A DNA stretch of 64,000 nt from Miltoncostaea sp036826475 (lineage in GTDB: Bacteria; Actinomycetota; Thermoleophilia; Miltoncostaeales; Miltoncostaeaceae): the NCBI GenBank assembly GCA_036826475.1, contig DAISWG010000008.1, positions 1 to 64,000 of the forward strand. Reading direction: 5' to 3'. The position numbers were made by a program, and so were the translations under genes. The first letter of the stretch is position 1, and each line of letters opens with the position of its first letter. Positions 7,374-15,736 of this stretch are shown one piece after another. Under the pieces are notes generated by a model that was not told where the DNA came from, searched no databases, and saw only the letters and a list, made by a program, of their open reading frames with translations.

Positions 7374-9398
7374 GTGCTGGGCGACGGCGCGCTCGCCGAC
7401 CTGGTCGCGTCGGGCGACCAGCGCGCCTTCGAGCTCATCTACGAGCGGCACCGGGCCGAGATCTTCCGGTACTGCAGCGCCCTCATGCGGCACCCGCAGG
7501 ACGCGGAGGAGGCCTTCCAGCTCACCATGCTGGCGGCCTACCGGGCCCTGTCGTCGCGCGGCCGCGCCTTCCGCGAGCTGCGGCCCTGGCTGTTCCGGAT
7601 CGCGCACAACGAGTGCATGGACCTGCTGCGGGCGCGCCCGCGGTCGGAGGAACTGACCGAGCAGGCCGACCCCGTCGCCGGCCGGATGCACGAGCGCGCC
7701 GAGCTGCGCGAGCAGATCCGCGTCCTGCGGGCCGACATCGCCGCGCTGCCGGTGCGCCAGCGCTCGGCGCTGGTGCTGCACGAGATGAACGGGCTCTCCC
7801 ACGCCGCCGTCGGCGAGGCGCTCGGCACCGACGCCGCCGACGCCCGCCGCCTCCTGCACGAGGCCCGGGTCTCGCTCGCCGCCTTCGGGATGGGCCGTGA
7901 CCTCGACTGCCGCGAGGTGCGCGGCACGATCGCCGGCGGCGACCGGCGTGCGCTGCGCGCGCGGACCCTCACCGCGCACCTGCGGGGGTGCGAGGGCTGC
8001 GCGGCCTTCGCCGACGCCCAGGACGAGCGCCGCCGCCGCCTCGCGGCGTACCTCCCCGTGCTCCCCGCGATCGCGGCGGCGCGGATCCTGCAAGGGGTGC
8101 TCGACGCCCCGGTCCCCGCGCGGGCCGCGGCCGGCGCCCTCGGGGCCGGCGGCGTGGCCGTCGCCTCGGGCGGCGGCGGATCGGGTGGATCCGGCGTCGG
8201 CGCCGGCGCCGGCGGCGGCGGCGGCGCCGGCGCGGCGGGCGGCGCCGCGGGCCTCGGCGGCATCGCCGTGGCCGGCATCGTCGCGGCCGCGGCGGTGGCC
8301 GTCGGCGCGGTCGCCACGGTCGCGCTCACGGCCAGCGGCATCGGCCCGTTCGCCTCGCCGCCCTCGCACGCGACCCCCGACGCCGCCCCGGCCGTCGCAG
8401 TGAGCGCTCCGGCCGACCCCGCCGCGGCGCGGACGGGCGCGCGGGCCGCGACCCGCCCGGGCGGCGGCGCCGCGCCGGGGGCCGGGCAGTCGCTCGCGAC
8501 CGCGTACGCGTCGGCCTCGCTCGGCTCCGGGGCGCTCCCGATCTCCGCGACCGACCCCGGCGCCGCGAGCCCCGGCACCGCCGATCCCGCGCCGGGGCCC
8601 GCGGCGCCGAAGCGCGCACCGGCGGATCCCGACCCCGCGCCCGACCCCGACCCCGCGACCCCGGCCCCGGTTGCTCCCGCACCCGCCACGCCGGATCCGT
8701 CGGTCGTGGGCGACCCCGTCCCGGCGGCGCCCACCCCGCCGATCACCGCGCCGGGCGACCAGACGCCCGCCGAGGAGCCCCGGACCGAGACGCCCCCGGT
8801 CGAGACGCCCCCGGTTGAGGAGCCTCCGGTCGAGACGCCTCCGGTCGAGACGCCTCCGGTCGAGACGCCTCCGGTCGAGACGCCCCCGGTCGAGACGCCC
8901 CAGGTCGAGACGCCCCCGGTCGAGACGCCCCCGGTCGAGGAGCCGGTCGATCCCCTGCCGGAGCCGGTCGATCCCGTGACGTGCCCGACGGGCTGGTTCC
9001 CCATCGGGGTCTCCATCGGGCGCGACGGCCGGACCATCGTCCGCCTCTGCAGCCCCATCGATCCCGGCACCGGTCCCGGCGTCGATCCCCGCCCGGCAGA
9101 GCCCATCGAGCTGCCCGGGGATCCGGTCAGGCCGCGGGTCCCGGCCGACGCGACCGACCCGGCGGCCCCCGATGTGGCGACCGAGGCGCCCGCCGCGACC
9201 ACGCGGCCCGAGCGCATCCCCGAGCCGGATGCCCCGCCGCCGGCCGTCACCGTCGTCGCGACCCCCGCTCCCGAGCCGCCGCCGGCGGTCGAGGCGCCCC
9301 CCGCCCCGCCGGACCCGGTCGCTCCCGCCGTCCCGGCTCCCGTCGTCCCGGCTCCCGTCGACATCGGGCCCATCCCGCCCGACGCGCCCCCGGGCTGA
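7374..9398 (+). CDS. ECF sigma factor fused to zinc anti-sigma motif, TM helix and Pro-rich repeat
   Basis: Protein of 674 residues. Sigma region 2 covers about 10-90 (RAFELIYERH, RPWLFRIAHNECMDLLR) and region 4 about 115-170 (LPVRQRSALVLHEMNG, then the helix-turn-helix). An anti-sigma-type zinc site follows: Cys179, then His202-x3-Cys206-x2-Cys209 (HLRGCEGC). A Gly/Ala linker leads to one membrane span (about 296-320). The outer part is Pro/Ala/Asp-rich, with VETPP repeats and a small segment CPTGWFPIGVSIGRDGR. ECF groups with fused C-terminal anti-sigma-like extensions are known in actinobacteria. The logic suggests a sigma factor held at the membrane and released by an outside signal. GTG 7374 is tentative. 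Confidence 0.88.
   Translation: MLGDGALADLVASGDQRAFELIYERHRAEIFRYCSALMRHPQDAEEAFQLTMLAAYRALSSRGRAFRELRPWLFRIAHNECMDLLRARPRSEELTEQADPVAGRMHERAELREQIRVLRADIAALPVRQRSALVLHEMNGLSHAAVGEALGTDAADARRLLHEARVSLAAFGMGRDLDCREVRGTIAGGDRRALRARTLTAHLRGCEGCAAFADAQDERRRRLAAYLPVLPAIAAARILQGVLDAPVPARAAAGALGAGGVAVASGGGGSGGSGVGAGAGGGGGAGAAGGAAGLGGIAVAGIVAAAAVAVGAVATVALTASGIGPFASPPSHATPDAAPAVAVSAPADPAAARTGARAATRPGGGAAPGAGQSLATAYASASLGSGALPISATDPGAASPGTADPAPGPAAPKRAPADPDPAPDPDPATPAPVAPAPATPDPSVVGDPVPAAPTPPITAPGDQTPAEEPRTETPPVETPPVEEPPVETPPVETPPVETPPVETPPVETPQVETPPVETPPVEEPVDPLPEPVDPVTCPTGWFPIGVSIGRDGRTIVRLCSPIDPGTGPGVDPRPAEPIELPGDPVRPRVPADATDPAAPDVATEAPAATTRPERIPEPDAPPPAVTVVATPAPEPPPAVEAPPAPPDPVAPAVPAPVVPAPVDIGPIPPDAPPG
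8784..8945 (+). repeat. In-frame 15-bp tandem repeat encoding VETPP
   Basis: About eleven copies of a 15-bp unit (GTCGAGACGCCTCCG and variants) encoding Val-Glu-Thr-Pro-Pro, with variants VEEPP and VETPQ. Near-identical codons indicate recent slippage expansion. Such acidic proline repeats usually form extended wall-spanning stalks. Confidence 0.9.
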
Positions 9399-9410
9399 CC
9401 GGGGCCGGGC

Positions 9411-10277
9411 TCAGTCCGCGGGGCCTGCTCCCCCGGGCGCCCACGACATGGGCAGGTCGCGGCAGGCGTCGATCGCCTCCTGCAGCGCGGCGACCTTCCG
9501 CTCGGCCATCGCGATCGCGTCGGCGCCGGCGATGAGGCGGCGCGGCGGCGGCTCCCGCCCGGCGATCGTCACCAGCGCCCGGGCGAGCATCGCGGGGTCG
9601 AACGGCTGCCGGCCGCTCTGGTCCTCCCACGCCCGGACGTGCTCGGCGGTGCGGTCGGCGTAGTCCGGGAGCGCTGCCGCGGCGTAGGTCGCCGACCGCC
9701 GCGTCAGCACCTCGGTGCGGAAGTTTGCGGGCTCCACGATCGTGGTGTGGATGCCGAACGGCGCGACCTCCGGCGCGAGCGACTCCATCCAGCCCTCCAG
9801 CCCGAACTTCGACGCGGCGTACGCGGAGCAGAACTCGACGCCCACAAGGCCCGCGCCCGACGAGATCGCGACGACGTGGCCCGAGCGCTGTGCGCGCATG
9901 ACCGGCAGGACGGCCCGCGCCACCCGCATCGCCCCGAGGAGGTTCGTCGCGAGCTGCCGCTCGATGCGCTCGGGCGCCAACTCCTCGAAGTAGCCCGCGG
10001 CGAAGTCGCCCGCGTTGTTGACGAGCACGTCGATGCGGCCGAACCGGTCGACGGCGGCCCGCGCCGCCCGCTCCGCGTCGTCGGCGCTGGTGACGTCGAG
10101 CCTGACGGCCAGGAGGTCGTCCGCCGCGCCGACCGCGGCAAGCACGGAATCGGGGTCGCGGCCCGTGGCGACGACCGCGTCGCCGGATTCGAGCGCCGCC
10201 CGGGCGAAGTCCACGCCCATACCCCTCCCGGCGCCGGTGACGAACCAGACCTTCCCGTGACCCATCTCCGCTCCCAT
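9411..10277 (-). CDS. SDR family oxidoreductase
   Basis: Classical short-chain dehydrogenase/reductase of 288 residues: cofactor motif TGAGRGMG near residues 14-21, NNAG, active-site serine in VVAISSGAG and YAASK (Tyr-x3-Lys). The Arg after TGAG and the downstream ATGRD suggest NADP(H). ATG 10277 and a second ATG 12 bp in (MGHGKVWF) are both possible; GGAG motifs precede each. Convergent with the sigma fusion, 12 bp apart. Substrate cannot be assigned. Confidence 0.92.
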   Translation of the reverse strand: MGAEMGHGKVWFVTGAGRGMGVDFARAALESGDAVVATGRDPDSVLAAVGAADDLLAVRLDVTSADDAERAARAAVDRFGRIDVLVNNAGDFAAGYFEELAPERIERQLATNLLGAMRVARAVLPVMRAQRSGHVVAISSGAGLVGVEFCSAYAASKFGLEGWMESLAPEVAPFGIHTTIVEPANFRTEVLTRRSATYAAAALPDYADRTAEHVRAWEDQSGRQPFDPAMLARALVTIAGREPPPRRLIAGADAIAMAERKVAALQEAIDACRDLPMSWAPGGAGPAD

Positions 10278-10398
10278 CGCAGGCGCCTCCGGCGGGCCGG
10301 GTCAACCTCGTACGCCGGGGGCGCCATGTCCAGCGGCCACATCGTCCCGTCGTGCCGGGCGCGGGCCCGGCCGCCGGCATTCCAAGGGTGGGGCCAAT

Positions 10399-10422
10399 CG
10401 GACAGCGAGAGAACGCTGTCCG
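10399..10422. repeat. Perfect 9-bp hairpin
   Basis: CGGACAGCG and CGCTGTCCG flank AGAGAA. It lies about 80 nt upstream of the ribosome site of the decayed gene at 10502 and about 120 bp upstream of the divergent SDR. There is no T-run, so it is not a classical terminator; it could be a structured leader or an operator. Confidence 0.5.
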
Positions 10423-10501
10423 GGGAGACCGGTCCCGCGGGCCCATGCGCGTCCAACCCGCCGGCAGGTCACACCCTGGACAGCCCGACAAGGAGCGACG
10501 C

Positions 10502-10670
10502 GTGCGCAACATCCTCATGACCGCGGCGCATCCTCGTCCCCGCCAACGCCAGGACGGTGAACCTCCGCACCAAGCTGAGCTTCGTGCTCGGCTACTCGAA
10601 GGGCGCGCGCCCGAACCCCGACGCCAAGCCCACCAAGCCGGCGGTCAAGCCGATCAAGCTGGTCCCCTGA
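10502..10670 (+). pseudogene. Frameshifted remnant of a small gene
   Basis: A strong AAGGAG precedes GTG 10502, which begins MRNILMTAA. In that frame the reading becomes unlike protein, whereas the +1 frame from about 10521 reads RRILVPANARTVNLRTKLSF and continues through a Lys/Pro-rich end to TGA 10668-10670. This looks like a start and a C-terminus joined across an indel or internal deletion. The C-terminal phrase resembles the end of a beta-sandwich surface protein. The parental family is not recognised. Confidence 0.4.
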
Positions 10671-10708
10671 CCGGATGAGCGGGGCGGCGCCGGGGCTCGC
10701 CCCGGCCG

Positions 10709-11092
10709 TCAGCCTCCGGCCGGCTGGAAGATCTCGACGGGGTTCCCGGCAGGGTCCTCGATCAGGATCTGCCGCCCGCCGGGGCCGGTGACGACGTCGT
10801 TGCGGAAGGTGACGCCGGCGGCGCGGAGGCGGGAGACCTCCGCGTCGATGTCGTCGACGACGAAGTGGATGCGGTTCCAGCCGCCCGGACCCGGGACGCG
10901 GCCGTCGGGCATCGGCCGCCCGGCGGAGCTGGCCGGGCCGCTCAGCAGCAGCCGCAGGCCGCCCCGGACGACGTCGGCGAACGCCGGCGCGGCGCTCGAC
11001 CGGACGGAGAACCCGAAGTGGCCGCAGTAGAAGTCGATCGCCGCCTGGACGTCATCGACCATGTAGCGGACGCTGACCAGCTCATCGGACAT
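10709..11092 (-). CDS. VOC (glyoxalase/bleomycin-resistance) family protein
   Basis: Protein of 127 residues with the paired beta-alpha-beta-beta-beta modules of the vicinal oxygen chelate fold: VRYMVDDVQAAIDFYCGHFGF, WNRIHFVVDDIDAEVSRL and the closing IEDPAGNPVEIFQP, whose glutamate is the usual last metal ligand. Could be a lyase, dioxygenase or binding protein; the substrate is not inferable. GGGAG lies just before ATG 11092. Confidence 0.88.
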   Translation of the reverse strand: MSDELVSVRYMVDDVQAAIDFYCGHFGFSVRSSAAPAFADVVRGGLRLLLSGPASSAGRPMPDGRVPGPGGWNRIHFVVDDIDAEVSRLRAAGVTFRNDVVTGPGGRQILIEDPAGNPVEIFQPAGG

Positions 11093-11321
11093 GGCGCTCC
11101 CGCCCCTCCCGGTCGTGATCCCGTGACCGGGGAAACGTCCGCCCCGTGGCAGGCGAATGCAACCGCCCCGCCCCGGTCACCGCCATCCCGGCGCGCGGCG
11201 CGCGGCGCGATGGCATGTGTCGCGAGGGTGACAGAGGGGGCGTCGCGTGGGGGACGGAGCCGGGCGGCGATGCGGACGAAGGTGATCACACGACGCCACC
11301 ACCCCCACCGAGGAGCCCCCG

Positions 11322-12671
11322 ATGACCCGCACGCCCCGCAGCCTCCGCGCCTCCCGGCGCCTCGCCGCCGCCCTCGCCCTCACCGGCGCGCTCGCCGTCA
11401 CCGGCCAGGCCATGGCGATCCCCGCCAACGACGACGACCCGCCCGCTCCGGCCAACAGCCGTCCGTCGGCCGCCCTCACCGCCACCCCGAACCCGGTGGT
11501 GGTGCCGCCCCAGCTGGTCGTCGCGCCGATCACCTCCAACGCCCTCCCCCGCGACGTCGGCGACGCCGTCATCCGGCTCGGCGCCCCCGTGCAGTTCAGC
11601 GCCGCCGGCTCGACCGACGCCGACGGCGAGATCGTGAAGTACGAGTGGGACCTCGACGGCCGGCCCGGCTTCGAGAAGACCACCACGACCCCGCGGACCT
11701 CCGCCCGCTACACCGCGACCGGCACCACCGCCGTCCGCGTCCGGGTGACCGACGACGTCGGCGCCACGGACATCCAGTCCCTCAACGTCGTGGCCCACCG
11801 CGCCCCCGTCGCCCGGATCACCGGCAAGCAGGTCGCGGTCGTCGGCGACGGCCTGGCCTTCGCCTCCGCCTCCACCGACGACAACGGCATCGCGTCCCTC
11901 GAATGGGACCTCGACGGCGACGGCACGTTCGAGCGCACCGGCCCCTCGGTGAGCACCTCGTTCGGCACCGTCGGCCCGCACCCCGTCGTGCTCCGCGTGA
12001 CCGACATCCTCGGCGCCAAGTCCACCGCCACCCTGCCGGTCCGCATCCACCGGGCCCCCACCGCCCTCGTCGTCACGAACCCGCGGACGCCGGTCGTGAA
12101 CCAGCAGACCGTCCTCGACGGCTCCCGCTCCACCGACGACGGCACCATCGCCCGGTACCAGTGGGACCTGAACGGGGACGGCACCTTCGAGACCGACACG
12201 GCCGCCGTCCCGCGCGCCACCACGACGTTCACGGCCACCGGCCCCGCGACGGTGGGCCTGAAGGTCACCGACGCCGACGGGGCCACCGACCAGACCACGC
12301 TCACGCTGACCGTTTCGGCCACGCAGGTCGCCACCGCCGACTCCCTCGGCCCGCGCGTCCGCCCGCTGGCCACGAAGCTCCGGATGTCCACGAGGGGCCG
12401 GGTCGCCCTGAGGGTCGCCTGCCCCGCCGGCGAGCAGGTCTGCACCGTCCGCGCCCAGCTCCGCGGCCTGACGGGCTCCCTCAAGGGGAGGACCCTCGGG
12501 ACGGCCCGGACGCAGCTCCAGGGCGGCCGCCGCGCCACCCTCTCCATCCCCCTCACCAGGCAGGCCGCGAAGGCCGTCACCCGGGGCACCGTGAAGGCCC
12601 GGGTCGTCATCACCGGGACGGACGCCGGCGGCAACCGCGCCGTCACCCGCACCGCCGTGACCATCCGGTAG
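11322..12671 (+). CDS. Secreted protein with three PKD-like domains
   Basis: Protein of 449 residues with a signal peptide (RASRRLAAALALTGALAVTGQAMA, cleavage about residue 32). Three PKD-like repeats follow, each with an ASTDADG/ASTDDNG/RSTDDGT-type opening, a YEWDLDG/LEWDLDG/YQWDLNG core and a V-x-L-x-V-T-D end. A C-terminal module of about 110 residues (KLRMSTRGRVALRVACPAGEQVC...) is common in secreted proteins of this group. No catalytic domain; likely an adhesive or structural surface protein. Start supported by GAGGAG 6-11 nt upstream. Confidence 0.88.
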   Translation: MTRTPRSLRASRRLAAALALTGALAVTGQAMAIPANDDDPPAPANSRPSAALTATPNPVVVPPQLVVAPITSNALPRDVGDAVIRLGAPVQFSAAGSTDADGEIVKYEWDLDGRPGFEKTTTTPRTSARYTATGTTAVRVRVTDDVGATDIQSLNVVAHRAPVARITGKQVAVVGDGLAFASASTDDNGIASLEWDLDGDGTFERTGPSVSTSFGTVGPHPVVLRVTDILGAKSTATLPVRIHRAPTALVVTNPRTPVVNQQTVLDGSRSTDDGTIARYQWDLNGDGTFETDTAAVPRATTTFTATGPATVGLKVTDADGATDQTTLTLTVSATQVATADSLGPRVRPLATKLRMSTRGRVALRVACPAGEQVCTVRAQLRGLTGSLKGRTLGTARTQLQGGRRATLSIPLTRQAAKAVTRGTVKARVVITGTDAGGNRAVTRTAVTIR

Positions 12672-12693
12672 CCGCGCGCCCACCCCACGCCCT

Positions 12694-12722
12694 CGAGGGC
12701 CCCCGCTCCGGCGGGGCCCTCG
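12694..12722. terminator. GC-rich hairpin terminator
   Basis: CGAGGGCCCC pairs with GGGGCCCTCG around a 9-nt loop, 22 bp after the PKD gene and just before the convergent zinc-ribbon gene. No T-run, as is common in very GC-rich genomes; probably bidirectional. Confidence 0.7.
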
Positions 12723-12744
12723 CCGTGCCACGTTCAGTTGCGCG

Positions 12745-12882
12745 TCACGCCGTCCGGGTGGCGTCGGCGCAGGCGCCTGCGGCCCCCTCGCAGCAGCCCT
12801 CCACGATGCGCCCGCATCCGGAGCAGACGGCCTTGGCGCGGATCTCGACGAGCGGCGCGCCGCAGAGGGGACAGCGGTCCAT
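12745..12882 (-). CDS. Small zinc-ribbon protein
   Basis: Protein of 45 residues: CPLCG and CSGCG form a C-x2-C...C-x2-C zinc ribbon, followed by a second cysteine cluster (EGCCEGAAGACADA). ATG 12882 is chosen over a longer reading because a TACCCT -10-like box lies exactly 6 nt before it and the extra N-terminus would be arginine-rich and poorly protein-like. Likely a nucleic-acid- or protein-binding accessory; function unknown. Confidence 0.68.
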   Translation of the reverse strand: MDRCPLCGAPLVEIRAKAVCSGCGRIVEGCCEGAAGACADATRTA

Positions 12883-12888
12883 GGCGCG

Positions 12889-12894
12889 AGGGTA
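12889..12894 (-). promoter_or_regulatory. -10 box (TACCCT), leaderless promoter
   Basis: TACCCT then 6 nt then ATG 12882 on the minus strand. Part of the recurrent leaderless pattern. Confidence 0.42.
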
Positions 12895-12964
12895 GCCCTC
12901 GGGGCGGACGCGTCCCGGCCGGATCCCGGTTCGCGCGCGGCCGGTCCGGGAACCCACGCCCGCG

Positions 12965-13462
12965 ATGGACCACGCCGATTCCCCGCGCCTGCTGCGCGCC
13001 TACCTCGCCGACCATCTCCAGCTCCACCGCGCCGCACGCGAGCTGGCGGGCCGGCTGCGCCGACGGGAGGCGGGCGGGTCGCTGGCGGCGCTGCTCGACG
13101 AGGTGGCGACGGAGCTGCGCCGCCAGGAGGGGGTCGCCGAGGCGCTGCTGCGCCAGCTCGGCGCCGGGCCCCCCTGGCTGCGGCGGGCGCTTGGCACCGC
13201 CACCGAGCGGGTGGGACGGCTCAAGCCCAACGGCCGCGTGCTCCGCCCCTCGCCGCTGGCGCCGGTCTTCGAGCTCGAGGTCCTCGAATCGCTGCTGGAG
13301 ATGAGCGCACGCTGCTGGCGGGCCCTCGACCACGCCGGCGTCGCGGAGCCCACGCTGGTGCGGCCCCGCGCCGAGGCGTGCGAGCGGCTGGTGCCCCGGC
13401 TCGAGGCGCACCGCCTGGCCCGGGGTGACGCGGCGCTGCTGCCCCTGGGCGGCCGGGCGTGA
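12965..13462 (+). CDS. Helical-bundle protein of unknown function
   Basis: Protein of 165 residues, almost entirely alpha-helical, rich in Leu/Arg/Glu (LLRAYLADHLQLHRAARELAGRL, LAALLDEVATELRRQEGVAEALLRQLG). The helix lengths and scattered His/Glu resemble ferritin-like DUF892-type bundles, but the metal-ligand pattern is incomplete, so this is only a fold guess. Its TGA overlaps the GTG of the next gene, so the two are translationally coupled. Confidence 0.72.
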   Translation: MDHADSPRLLRAYLADHLQLHRAARELAGRLRRREAGGSLAALLDEVATELRRQEGVAEALLRQLGAGPPWLRRALGTATERVGRLKPNGRVLRPSPLAPVFELEVLESLLEMSARCWRALDHAGVAEPTLVRPRAEACERLVPRLEAHRLARGDAALLPLGGRA

Positions 13463-14829
13463 CCGTCGGCTCGGGGGCCCGTGGTGAGGAGCGCGTCCTC
13501 GACCTCGCCGGCCGGGCGTGGGGTGCGCTGCGCTGGCCCGTCGGGATGGCGGTCGCCACGTACCGGGTGGCCCGGCGGATCGATGTGGTGCGGCGCACCG
13601 AGACCCGGCCGGGCGAGGAGCCGCACCCCGTCGAGGGGGACGTCCCCGGCGACCCGGGGCCACTCCAGCCCCGCTCGGCGGGCGCGGGGCCGAGCGCCCG
13701 CCGCCGTTACCGGCTCCGGGTGCGGGACGCGCGGATGTCGCCGGAGCAGCTGATGTCCGCCCTGGCCGCCGACCCCAACCTTGCGTCGCCGTTCGAGGTC
13801 GCGCGGTTCGTGAAGCGGCGGGGGCTGATCGGCGGGATGCGGGAGGGCGACGAGTACGTCGTCTGGATGCCCGGGCCGTGGAACGGGCCGGTGCGGGTGG
13901 CGGAACGGACGCCCACCTCGTTCCGTCTCGCCACGCTGGCGGGCCACATGGAGGCGGGGCAGATCGCCTTCTCGGCCGCCCGCGACGGCGACGAGCTCGT
14001 CATCGACATCACGTCGTCGGCGCGGAGCGGCAGCACCCCGTTCCGCATCCTGTACGGACCGCTCCGGGTGGGGCAGGAGTTCCAGCTGCACATGTGGGTG
14101 CACTTCCTCCAGCGCGCGGGCGCCCTGGCCGGCGGCACCCCCGCCGGACCGGCGGAGGTCACGACCATCCGCTACCCCGACGACCGGGGCGGCCTGTCGC
14201 GGCGCGCGTCGCCGCGGGCGATGCGCGCCCTGCGCGCCCTGCCGTCACGCGAGCCCAACTTCAGCTCCGAGGCGCTGTCGGCGCACGACCCGGCGGAGGG
14301 ATGGCGGGTCGACGACCACCGCATCGACCTGCCGCGCGAGCCGCCCGGCCCTCCGCAGGACGGCGGGCCGTGGGCGATCGCGGTGGAGGTGCTGCGCGAG
14401 TACGGCTTCGCCGACCCGTCGCTGATCCGAGCCGTCTACGACCCGGCGTCGCCGCTGGACGGCCGCGACATGCTGCTGGAGGGGCGGTTCATGGGCCTCA
14501 GCTTCATGCTCGGGGTCCGGGTGGTGGCGACCGTGGACGAGACGACGGCGCTGGACGGCCGGCCCGCGCGGGTGTGGGGGTGGAGCTACGCCACCCTCCA
14601 GGGCCATCTCGAGATGGGCCGCCTCGACTACGCCGTCGTGAAGCGGTGCGACACTGGGGAGGTGCAGTTCCGCCTGCACGCGGTGTCGAGGCCCGCCGCG
14701 ATCCCGAACCCCGTCGTCCGCGCGGGCTTCCGCATCTTCGGCCGGCGGCTCCAGAAGCGGTTCGCGCGCACCGCGGGCGAGCGCATGGCGCGCATCGTGC
14801 GGGAGCGGCTGGCCGCGCGCGACGCGTAG
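13459..14829 (+). CDS. Double DUF1990-like protein
   Basis: Protein of 456 residues. The C-terminal half matches DUF1990 in layout (RVWGWSYATLQGHLEMG, GEVQFRLHAVSRPA). The N-terminal half (about 75-225) is a diverged copy of the same beta-rich fold (FRLATLAGHMEAGQIAF, ITSSARSG). The tandem arrangement is less usual than the single-domain form. DUF1990 proteins have no settled function. GTG 13459 overlaps the upstream stop. The TAG stop (14827-14829) lies inside the -10-like box of the next gene. Confidence 0.78.
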   Translation: MTVGSGARGEERVLDLAGRAWGALRWPVGMAVATYRVARRIDVVRRTETRPGEEPHPVEGDVPGDPGPLQPRSAGAGPSARRRYRLRVRDARMSPEQLMSALAADPNLASPFEVARFVKRRGLIGGMREGDEYVVWMPGPWNGPVRVAERTPTSFRLATLAGHMEAGQIAFSAARDGDELVIDITSSARSGSTPFRILYGPLRVGQEFQLHMWVHFLQRAGALAGGTPAGPAEVTTIRYPDDRGGLSRRASPRAMRALRALPSREPNFSSEALSAHDPAEGWRVDDHRIDLPREPPGPPQDGGPWAIAVEVLREYGFADPSLIRAVYDPASPLDGRDMLLEGRFMGLSFMLGVRVVATVDETTALDGRPARVWGWSYATLQGHLEMGRLDYAVVKRCDTGEVQFRLHAVSRPAAIPNPVVRAGFRIFGRRLQKRFARTAGERMARIVRERLAARDA

Positions 14830-14832
14830 GCT
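14827..14832 (+). promoter_or_regulatory. -10 box (TAGGCT) of the epoxide hydrolase, leaderless
   Basis: TAGGCT, whose TAG is the DUF1990 stop codon, followed by 8 nt and ATG 14841. No Shine-Dalgarno is present between. Confidence 0.45.
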
Positions 14833-14840
14833 CCCGTCCG

Positions 14841-15710
14841 ATGGCATCGCGGCGCATCGACGTGGGCGAGGTCCGCCTGGCGGTCACCGAGGCGGGCGAC
14901 CCGGCCGGCGAGCCGGTGATCCTGCTCCACGGGTTCCCGGAGCTCGGGCATTCGTGGCGCCACCAGCTCCCGGCGCTCGCCGACGCCGGGTTCCACGCGG
15001 TCGCACCCGACCTGCGCGGCTACGGCGACTCCGACCGCCCGGCGTCCGTCGACGACTACGGCGTCCAGAAGCTCGTGGGCGACGTGGCGGGACTCATCGC
15101 CGCGCTCGGCCACGACAGCGCCCACCTGGTGGGGCACGACTGGGGCGGCGGCCTCGCGTGGGGCCTCGCCGGGAACCGGCCGGAGCTGGTGCGCTCCCTC
15201 AGCATCCTCAACGCGCCCGTCGGCCAGGTGTCGGCCCGGCTGCGGTTCGAGGATCCCGACCAGCGCGCGAAGTCCTGGTACATGCTGCTGTTCCAGTTCC
15301 CCGGCGTCGCCGAGACGTGGCTGTCGCAACACGACTTCCGGAACCTGCGCGAGTTCGTGTTCGACCAGGCGCCCGAGGCGTTCCCGCCGGAGGACCGCGA
15401 GCGCTACGTCGCCGCCCTGCGCCGCGACGGCGCCCTGACCGCCGCGCTCAACTGGTACCGGGCCAACATGCCGCCGGCGGCCTGGCTGCGCGAGCCGCCC
15501 GACCCGCCCCCCGTCACGGTCCCCACGTTGATCATCTGGGGCGAGGCCGACACCAACCTCGGCATCACCCTGCTCGAGCGGAGCGCCGCCACCGTCACGG
15601 GCCCGCTGCGGGTCGAGCGCCTGCCGGGGATCAGCCACTGGGTGCAGCAGCAGGCCCCCGAGGCGGTGAACCGGCTGCTGGTCGAGTTCCTCGCGTCGCA
15701 GCGCCCCTGA
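14841..15710 (+). CDS. Alpha/beta hydrolase, epoxide hydrolase-like
   Basis: Protein of 289 residues. HGFPE (30-34) gives the oxyanion hole, and GHDWGG places an aspartate nucleophile at Asp100, which distinguishes epoxide hydrolases and haloalkane dehalogenases from serine esterases. The acid lies in WGEADTNLG and the histidine in GISHW near the C-terminus. A lid region (about 135-215) contains tyrosines that may activate the epoxide. Most likely a soluble epoxide hydrolase in detoxification or lipid catabolism. Monocistronic by context. Confidence 0.9.
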   Translation: MASRRIDVGEVRLAVTEAGDPAGEPVILLHGFPELGHSWRHQLPALADAGFHAVAPDLRGYGDSDRPASVDDYGVQKLVGDVAGLIAALGHDSAHLVGHDWGGGLAWGLAGNRPELVRSLSILNAPVGQVSARLRFEDPDQRAKSWYMLLFQFPGVAETWLSQHDFRNLREFVFDQAPEAFPPEDRERYVAALRRDGALTAALNWYRANMPPAAWLREPPDPPPVTVPTLIIWGEADTNLGITLLERSAATVTGPLRVERLPGISHWVQQQAPEAVNRLLVEFLASQRP

Positions 15711-15736
15711 CGATCGCCTGACCCCGGGGCCACCGG

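Noticed and set aside
7053..8369. Long minus-strand N-terminal extension of the small membrane protein
   Set aside because: It mirrors the sigma-factor gene; the real protein starts at ATG 7052 with its own ribosome site.
8784..8945. CRISPR-like regular repeat
   Set aside because: Units are 15 bp, contiguous, in frame and encode VETPP; there are no spacers.
12694..12722. Operator rather than terminator
   Set aside because: It lies between two convergent gene ends, where no promoter is expected.
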